64,000 bases of DNA, taken from positions 9,934,724-9,998,723 of the forward strand of contig JASEVX010000010.1 of NCBI GenBank assembly GCA_031761405.1. The letters are read 5' to 3'. The notes under the pieces were generated by a model, which did not search any database, was not told where the DNA came from, and saw nothing but the letters and a program-made list of their open reading frames with translations. A program made the translations under genes and the position numbers. This stretch comes from Serripes groenlandicus (lineage: Eukaryota; Mollusca; Bivalvia; Cardiida; Cardiidae). This document shows, in pieces, positions 50,201 through 60,500 of this stretch. Every line of letters begins with the position of its first letter. Position 1 is the stretch's first letter.

Positions 50201-53200
50201 GCCTCTGCAGCAGACAGCTTTTTAAAAACATAGTGACAAAAGAAGAAATTGCTCAAAATGAGCAATTTCTCCTTTTGCCACAATGTTTTCCACTTTTAGT
50301 CATAGGTTATCCATTCAATTATAGAGATTTTCCATTTTTTGACAAAATATGTTCAAAGTCGTCTGCTGCAGAATTGTTGTATGAGGGAAAGGGTTAAAAG
50401 GTGGTCTTTAGCACAGGTTTGACTGTAACAGAAATACTGTTGAATGTGGCATTAGAACAGCATTAGAATAAAAAAATAGTTATTCCTCCAATGACTGTTT
50501 ACTAAATGGAATATTTCCATAGCAAATTACTTTACCCTTTCCCTCTTCTTTCCCTCTTGTAAATGCATTCTCACCTATCAGATCAATTTTGAAAACACTG
50601 TGGCATAATTAGAAATTGCTTATGATAAGTAATTTCCCCTTTTTTCCAGAATGTTTTCAACTATATGCAATAATAAGGCTTTAATTTGTAGAGAATATTA
50701 ATATTTTTATCCTTTTGTTTTCAAAGTCTTCTGCTGCAGATTTGTTGTATTAGGGTAAAGGATAAACTCGTGTTTAACCCTTTCCCTCATACGACAATTC
50801 TGCAGCAGACGACTTTGAACTTATTCTGTCAAAACATAGAATATCTCCATAGTTGAATGGATAACCTATGACAAAAAGTTGAAAACATTGTGGCAAAAGG
50901 AGAAATTGCACGTTTAGTGCAATTTCTTCTTTTGTCACTATGTTTTCAAAAAGCCGTCTGCTGCAGAGGCGTCAGAAAGCGTCTATATGGGGGAAAGGGT
51001 TAAGAGAGAATATGATCTGAATAAGGAACTTTTTAATTTTGATTTATTTGCTATTTTCATCAGGACCTGACACGTTCTTACTGTTTGCGGATTTGGCCAC
51101 TATAAACATGATCAGTTTGGACACGGACAAGGACAAAACCCCAGTAACCCTGATCAACCTACCATGGGGTGATACAGTAGATGTGGTCGTTTATGATGAA
51201 ATCAAGGAAAGAATGTTTTGGACAGGTGTCAATGGGTAAATGATTATAATTAAACCCTTTCCCTGATATAGACGCTTTCTGATGCCTCTGCAGCAGACGG
51301 CTTTTTGAAAACATAGTGACAAAAGAAGAAATTGCTCAAAACGAGCAATTTCTCCTTTTGCCACAATGTTTTCCACTTTTAGTCATAGGTTATCCATTAA
51401 ATTATAGAGATTTTCTATTTTTAGCTCACCTATGCACAAAGTGCAAGGTGAGCTATTGTGATCACATTTTGTCCGCCGTCTGTACGTCGTGAGTCGTCAA
51501 CATTTGGGCTTGTTAACACTCTACAGGCTACATTTTGCATCAAATCTTCATGAAAGTTTTATCAGAATATTTATCTCCATCAAATCATGGAACTTGAAAC
51601 TGGGCCATATGAGGTCTAAAACCAGGTCACTAGGCCAATTTAAGGAAAATCTTGTTAACTCTGTAGAAGCTTGAAATTTAGTCAGAATGTTTATCTAAAT
51701 GATATCTAGGCCAAGTTCAAATATGGGACATATTGGATCGGAAACTAGGTCTATAGACCAAATTGAAGGAAAAAATCTTTTTAACTCTGTAGAAGACGCA
51801 TTTTTTGCTACAGCAGCTTGAAATGTTGTCAGAATGTTTGTCTGAATTATATCTTGGTCAATACAGGAAAATATTGTTCAAACTCCGGAGGCCGCATTTT
51901 TACTTTAAGCAAGTTGAAACTTTGTCAGAATGTTGTCTTGATGATATCTAGTCCATGTTAGAATACGGGTCATATCAGGTAAAAAATATAGATTTGAAGG
52001 AAAATCTTGTTAACACTGGAGGTTGCATTCAGAATAATTGTCTTCATGTGTTTTGCTTTGCAGTACATTGTATAATTAAGGTGAGCGAACAAGGGCCATC
52101 ATGGCCCCCTTGTTCGATAAATTATGTTCAAAGTCGTCTGCTGCAGAATTGTCTAATGAGGGATATGGTTAACTGATGGAATAGGATTAAACGCCATTTT
52201 CCAAAGAATTTCAGTCATATCACTGTGGCTGGTTTAGCTGTAAACCATGAGATTCCTTGCATCACTCTACACAACAGTCTTTTACCCCTTTCCCTCATAT
52301 AGACGCTTTCTGACGCCTCTGCAGCAGACGGCTTTTTGAAAACATAGTGACAAAAGAAGAAATTGCTCAAAACGAGCAATTTCTCCTTTTGCCACAATGT
52401 TTTCCACTTTTAGTTATAGGTTATCCATTCAATTATAGAGATTTTCTACTTTTTGACAAAATGTGTTCAAAGTCGTCTGCTGCAGAATTGTAGTATGAGG
52501 GAAAGGGTTAAAGCATCTAGCTGCTTTTCTACATAGACTGTTAGCCCATTGGTGAAAGACGATTGACGCTTGGCGCATTGAAAGAATGGTCAATGTCAAG
52601 GTGGGGTAATCCACTGACAGATGGGATGGATTTTGTGAAACCTGTGTCACCAGTATAGAGCCAGACCAGCTGGCACCAGTATAGAGCAAGGCCAGCTGGC
52701 ACTAGTAAAGAGCGAGGCCAGCTGGCACCAGTATAGAGCGAGGCCAGCTGGCACATCAGTCATGCCTGACCAGTATCTACACTGACAATTGGCTTCGAAC
52801 TCATAATTATGTCTCCCCCTGTATACAGGGGAGATATATTGTTTTTGTCCTTGATGTCTGTCTGTCTGTCTGTCTGTCTGTTCGTCCCCCAAATCTTGTC
52901 CGATCCATATCTCCCAGACGGCTTGAAGGATTTTCATGAAACTTAGGTCACATGTTCACCTCATCAAGGCGACGTGCAGAACCCACGTCTCGACAATATA
53001 GGGTCAAGGTCAAGGTCACGCTTGAAGGTCAAAGGTTTGAGGATTTATTTTGTGTCCGCTCCATATCTCCCAGACGGCTTGAAGGATTTTCATGAAACTT
53101 AGGTCACATGTTCACCTCATCAAGGCGACGTGCAGAACCTGCGTCTCGACAATATAGGGTCAAGGTCACGCTTGAAGGTCAAAGGTTTGAGGCTTTATTT

Positions 53201-54502
53201 CGTGTCCGCTCCATATCTCCGAGACGGCTTGAAGGATTTTCATGAAACTTGGGTCACATGTTCACCTCATCAAGGCGACGTGCAGAACCCGCGTCTCGAC
53301 AATATAGGGTCAATGTCAAGGTCACGCTTGAAGGTCAAAGGTTTGAGGCTTTATTTCGTGTCCGCTCCATATCTCCCAGACGGCTTGAAGGATTTTCATG
53401 AAACTTGGGTCACATGTTCACCTCATCAAGGTGACGTGCAGAACTTGCGTCTCGACAATATAGGGTCAATGTCAAGGTCACGCTTGAAGGTCAAAGGTTT
53501 GAGGCTTTATTTTGTGCCGCTCCATATCTCCAAAACAGCTTAAAGAATTTTCATGAAACTTGGGTCACATGTTCACCTCATCAAGGCGACGTGCAGAACC
53601 CGTGTCTCGACCATACCGGTTCAAGGTCAAGGTCACGCTTGAAGCTCAAAGGTTTTAGGCTTTATTTCCTGTCCACTCAATATCTCCAAGACGGCTTGCT
53701 TATGTTTAGCAACAGTTGTTAACTGTTTTGAAGAATACTTCAGTCTTGAATGTTACAGCTGCAGTAAAAATATGTGTTTCTGTAAACCATTTGAAATCAT
53801 GTCCACTTTGTACCAGGTCAAGACAAAACATTAGTAATTAAAAATTGAGTACTGTCCAACTTGGTCAAATTTTTGTTTGTCTGCTTTATAGGTTGGAATG
53901 TTTTGAGAGATTTTGACAGATATTTGAAGGGGAGACATATGTTTTTGTCAAAACAATTCTAGTTTTTATATTGATTTTCCTAAAAAAGGCTTTTTTTTTT
54001 TTTTTTTTTAATCCATCCTTGAAAGGGTTAATACAATATAACTCTTACAGTTTAGCCCTTTCCCATAAAACATTGAATCTGCAACAGACCAATTTGAAAA
54101 CATCCAGGCAAAATTAACCCTTTACCTCATACAACAATTCTGCAGCAGACAACTTTGAATATATTTTGTCAAAAAATAGAAAATCTATATAATTGAATGG
54201 ATAACCTATGCCTAAAGTGGAAAACATCCAGGCAAAAGGAGAAATTGCTTGTTTTGAGCAATTTCATCTTTTGTCACTATGTTTTCAAAAAGCCGTCTGC
54301 TGCCCAGGGAAAGGGTTAATAGAAAAGTGTGATAAATGAAAGTATGATTATTGAATAAAGTTTTAAACATTGTGGCAATTTCATGAGCAATGTCTCCTTT
54401 TGCCACAATGCTTTCAAAAGTTGACTGCTGCAGAGAAGTAAAACTAGAAAAGAGTGCTCCTCGGAGCACATGTGTCACCTGCACCTGCTCATTGAAAGTG
54501 TG

Positions 54503-54593
<91 letters not shown>

Positions 54594-57500
54594 GGACAGA
54601 CAGACGGACAGATGCAGGGTGACACAAAAACACCTGTATGTGGGAAAGGACTAAAAAAGGAATTCCTGTTTGTTTATTCTCCCACAGATATGCCTTGTAT
54701 GTAGCAAGGTTAGAGCATCTAGAACCAGCCATAGTTTATAAAGAAGAGAACCTGATCACTTCCGTGGTCCTCGACTCGACCAAGGAGAAATTGTACTGGA
54801 CATCTTTCAACAGTGAAGATCATTTTATTGCCACTCTTCAGCTGAAACGGGGACTTGGGTCCTACAAGCGGATTAAAAAAAAGCCAAATAAATTATGGGG
54901 ACTGACACTGTATCCCAATGGAAAGTAAGTTTTGTTTGATTTTATTTACACTCGCCGTGCAGAACTAACGGGTTGCGATACCCTAGCTCATTCGAAAAAA
55001 TCTCATTGATTCTTTAACCCTTTCCCTCATATATAAACGCAGACGGCTTTTTGAAAACATAGTGACAAAAGAATAAATTGCACAAAATGTGCAATTTCTC
55101 CTTTTGCCACAATGTTTTCCACTTTTAGTCATAGGTTATCCATTCAATTATGGAGATTTTCTATGTTTTGACAAAATACGTTCAAATTCGTCTGCTGCAG
55201 AATTGTCTTATGAGGGTTAACATGCCTGGTGTATAGCATCAATACATACAAGGTTATATTTCCTGGAGAGGACCGGTACTTGACCTCTAGTTGAGTGGGA
55301 GACGTTTAAAAGCACCCCGTAAATTTCCAAAACCCGGACCGGGATTTGAAACCCCAGACCTCTGGATTGACAGTCCAGTGTGAAGTAAGTTTTACAACCC
55401 TTCTGACTACATTGTGCTCCCTGCACACAGGGGCGAATGGGCGAATATGGGTGAACATCAAGTATACATACAGGTGAGGTAGGCATCCGAGCATATTATG
55501 TAGAGAACATTTCAAAACTCTTCATTTATTATAGTGAACTCAAATGGTCATTTTGGTCATACCAAAAGCCACTACTTGCTATTTCCACATGCAGATTTAT
55601 TGACATTTTCGAACAAAATCAACCCTTACTTCTCTTTCATCTTTACATTTTCGCACATTAGCGTACATGCGTATCCCTGGGTACGCACCTACCTACACAG
55701 ATCAGTTAGTATTGAAATTTTGACTTGAACTTCATTAAAATTGAGCCTGTCCATTGAAAGGAGTGCAGTTCGGAATTTGTTAACATTGTGGGGGTCAGAT
55801 CAGCCTGTACGTCTGTTCTGTCTTATCGTCATCTTCACATGTTGACAGAAGCTTCTAAGTGTAATAAACAAACTTTAAGGGTGAAGAGCTTGATCAGACT
55901 ATGGATGCACAGGCTAATCTGGATCTACACTGTTCACAAAAGCTAACTGAATATTTTTATACCCCCAGATACATAGTATTTGGGGGCTACATATAGGAGT
56001 CACGCTTGTCAGTCGGTTTGTGGGTCCGTTGGTCTGTGGACATTTCTTGTGAACACTATTTCTCAGCAACCCTTGGTCAAAATTCAATATAACTTCACAA
56101 GAATGATTGATACCAAGCCTAGTTGTGCATATTGTCGGCGTGTTGCACTGGAATTATTTTTAAATGAGTTATGGCCCCTTGAATTTCTCATAGATATGTA
56201 TATTGTCAGGCACCAGCTGTGGGTATTCATCACCATCAGTGATATTTCTAGTTGTAGGTAAAGACCTATTTGCACAGCAATAATATCTTGAGTCCAATTC
56301 CACCAACCTTACTTAGCACTAAGTACATGTAATAAAAATGCCTAAAGATTTAATTTCTTAAAATGAGTATTGTTAGACAGTAAGGTAACAGTTTATGCCA
56401 ACTTAGTCATGTACTAAAATACATTCCACCATTCTTGTTTAACCCTTTCCCTCATATGACAATTCTGCAGCAGACGACCTTGAACATATTTTGTTTTCAA
56501 AAAGCTGTCTGCTGCAGAGGCATCAGAAAATGTCTATATGAGGGAATGTGTAAAATACATTCCACCATTCATGTTTAACCAAATATTAGATGAAAACAAA
56601 ATATAAAATAAGCTTTTAAGTATTTAAGTATAACTTATCCCTAAGTAAGTTTGGTATATACAATAAGTATATACAATACTGTAAAATTCATTAAGAGGGC
56701 ATTCAAACTAAGAAGTGAGACTCTTTCAATATCTTAATTATTTTACAGCTTCAAATGTCAGTGTTATAATGTATCCCTAAGTAGGGTTGGTATATACAAT
56801 AAGTATACAATACTGAAAAAATACATTCAGAGCACATTCAAACTAAGAAGTGTGACTCTTTCAATATCTTAATTATTTTACAGCTTCAAATGTCAGTGTT
56901 ATTAGTCGCCGGGCAGAAGCCCGCGACTTCTATTTTTAATAGCTTTTCGGAAATCACATGGGAGGGCGGCTTATTATTAGAAAGAAACAAATCTAGATGA
57001 TTTGAACATATTACAATTGTGGTTGTTTACGAACACTAATAAATGACACATCTAAAATGAAATAAATATTCCGATTTTTTAATGTTTGCAGTTTTTTTTA
57101 TTTCACTCGCATTTAAGTTTTTTGTCTTATTTACGAAGACAAAAGTGGTCCCTTCAAGACGTGAACCAACACCCCCTAATGCAGACTCTTATGTGTCATC
57201 ATTGAGGTCAATTTCGGATTCTCCTTTTAATAGCAATTTTAACTTACTAAATGTTGTTTTCATGTTCAAAGAGATGTCTTGATTTGTGTAGAATTCATTT
57301 AATAATGTTAATCCATATAATATCTAAAGTAGGAACTGTTTCTAAGCTAAATATAGACCCTATTCTGTTGTGTAGTTTCGTGACCTTTAACATCGATTTT
57401 CGCGCATGCGCATTTCGATATGAAAAAGCGAGTGATATTATTTTATTTTAGACAAGTACAAGACGAATGTTTGACGCAAAGCGTCAAAGAGAAGCCGCAA

Positions 57501-60500
57501 TATTTCGTTGTACATGTAGAAATAAGAAAAAAAGAACATTTTTAAATCCACAAACAATAGAACAATTTAAACTGTAGACGGTAATGCTGATATATTTCTC
57601 CTTTTGAAGACTTTTGTTTTCTTCAAATTACCTCCCTTTAAAGCAATACCAGGATATTTACCTTGTGATTCGAATAAGATTGACAAACATTGAAATTATA
57701 TGAATGAATACTATTATTTAAATAAGTAACAACAGCAAAATTAAATTTAAGCCAGATAAATGTGTACACATTTCGTTAATTGTTTATAGATACCCTAATG
57801 TATAGGTATGTATATAAAATTTATAAGCAAATGTTTTCATTACTACGTTCCTAATGTTTGAATAGACTAAGGAAAGTCAAGAATACATAAATAAATCAAT
57901 GCAGTCTTTTCCGGCGACATTGATGCCTTGCATCAACTTTCTCTTGTTAATGTATTATATGACTCCCTGTTGTATATACTTATAAATTATGTTGTATAAT
58001 GGGCCGGTGGCCTAAATTGCAAAATAAATATCTTGTATCTTGTATCTTGTATCGTGTATCTTGTATCTTGTATTGTGTATCTTGTATCTTGTATGTATCT
58101 TGTATCTTGTTGGTGGAATTGGACACTGATACAGATGTACAATGTCATGGTAAGCAGGATAAAGGTTAACACTTTCCCTCATACAGCAAATCTGCAGCAG
58201 ACGAATTTGAAAACATAGTGACAAAAACCTGAAAAATCTACATAAAAGATTGCTTAATTGTTAACCCTTTCCCTCATACGACAATTCTGCAGCAGACAAC
58301 TTTGAAAACATAGTGACAAAAACCTGAAAAATCTACATAAAAGATTGCTTAATTGTTAACCCTTTCCCTCATACGACAATTCTGCAGCAGACGACTTTGA
58401 AAACATAGTGACAAAAACCTGAAAAATCTACATAAAAGATTGCTTAATTGTTAACCCTTTGCCTCATACGACAATTCTGCAGCAGACAACTTTAAACATA
58501 TTTTGTCAAAAAATAGAAAATCTCTTTAATTGAAAGCCGAGCCCCGTAGCTCAGTCGGTAGCGACGCGGGCTGTCAATCCAGGGGTTGTGAGTTTGAATC
58601 CCGGCTCGGCCAACTTTCTTTCCGACGATTGACAAAAGTCAATGCAACATGCGTCATTCGTCTTCCAGGAATGGGCTAAGGCTATGTGGAAAAGCAGCCA
58701 GTTGCTTGGGAAGATTGTTGTGTGGAGTACTGGTGTGAGAAAACCAGGAAATGCATGAGTAGGTGAACTGGCCGCCGTGATATAACTGAGAAATAGTTAA
58801 AAACGGCGTTAAACCCCAATCAATCAATCAATCAATCTTTAATTGAATGGATGACCTTTGACTAAAAATGGAAAACATTGTGGCCAAAGGAGAAATTGCT
58901 CGTTTTGAGCAATTTCTTCTTTTGTCACTATGTTTTCAAAAAGTCGTTTGCTGCAGAGGCATCAGAAAGAGCCTTTATGAGGGAAAGGGTTAAATAAAGT
59001 TGAAAACATTGTGGCCAAAGGAGAAATTGCTCATTATTGGCCAAAATTGACTGCTGCTATTGTGTCAACATGCGTCTTCTGGTGGGAAAGGGATAATAAG
59101 AATCAAAACCTCTCTAACAGTCTTTTCTTCAGTCTTATCACAATATCGGCAATGAATAAATGACTTCAAATCTCTCTTTTTACAGTAGCTCTCCATTGCT
59201 GAAAACCATATCCGGTTCAGAGATATATGTCTTGATAGTTGTCGATATTATATAATGTCAATGAAAGCACAGTCATGCATCTGTAGAATATTTTTTATTT
59301 TCCAGGCGGTTGTATTGGGCAGAGTTAAGAAGCGGTTACATTGGCACTGAACTTTACTCGTGTAACACTAAAGGTCGGCGAGAGATACATATTCGCACAC
59401 TGTCACAGTACACGCCCACGTCTATGGTGATCACACAAGATAGTATATATATGGGGACTGCAACCGGGGATATAATTGTGTCAGACTTGCAGGGTAAATT
59501 GTCTTTTTAGATCTATTTTGATTACTCTCTGTCCATCATCGTTGTCCGTCGTCTGTCGTCTGTTGTCTGTCGTCCAACGTTTAGCTTTAAACAAAATCTC
59601 CTCATAAACCACTGGACCAATTTCAACCAACCTTCACTGGAATGATCCTTTAGTGATACTCTTTCAACATTGTTCAAAGATTAAAATTCTATGAAGAACT
59701 TTGGTTGCTGCAGCATCAGAAAGTGGGGAAAACTGCCAATCTTTAAAATTCTTCTTCTCTCAATCCGCTTGTCAGATTCCAATATAATATGATAGAAATG
59801 GGTGACTTTTTACAAAAAATTATCGAACCATACTGATTCCAGGTTGAAAAACATGGCAGCCAGGCAGCATCAGAAAAGGGGCAAAATGACAAAAACTTCT
59901 TGTTTGATTTCAAGATGAATGTGTAGAAATGTTCCTTTAGTAAGCCTCTACATAATTGTTTCAAGCAATAGACATAGGCTAGCATACAGGTGGCATCAGA
60001 AAAGAGGGTCAATTTATTTTTCAGCTTCAAATGACATCTCCTCCTTATCCACTGGACCAATTTCAGCCAAACTTAAAAGGAATGTTATTTTGGGGGTCCT
60101 GTTTCAAAATTCTTCAAAGATATAAAATCATTTTAGAGAACTTTGGTTTCCTGCTGCATCAGAAAGGGACACAAATGCCATAACTTTAAAATTCTTTTTG
60201 TCTGATTCCAAGATGATTTTGTAGAAATGTTCCTTGAGTGACCCTTTACAAAATGTGTTCAAGTCATACTGATTGGTTAGTAAACATGGCTTCCAGATGG
60301 CTTCAGAAAAGGGACAGAATGACAAAACTTTAAAATGCCAATTTTTATTAAAGTTTTTGTCTGATTTCAAGAAAGTCCAGCAGAAATGTTCCTTTAGTGA
60401 CACTGTACATAGTTTGTTTAAGCCATATTGATTAGTTGAAAAAGATAGCTCCCAGGTGGCATCAGGAAAGGGGTAAAAGGAACTTTTAGCTTTAAACCAC

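Noticed and set aside
53130..53543. 137-codon open frame with repeating LRLDNIGS and RLKVKGLRLYF text
   Set aside because: It is produced by a non-coding tandem array whose unit length (150-156 bp) is divisible by three.
54212..54732. Long frames of Cys/Leu/Ser/Val or Thr/Asp/Arg/Gln repeats
   Set aside because: They are translations of the (GACA)n microsatellite.
58166..58454. CRISPR-like regular repeat
   Set aside because: The units are contiguous 95-bp tandem copies without spacers in a eukaryotic genome, derived from a MITE arm.
58540..58612. Possible tRNA gene (GTAGCTCAGTCGG ... GAGTTTGAATCCC)
   Set aside because: It is the head of a complete SINE with body, AATC tail and target duplication, so it is not an independent tRNA.
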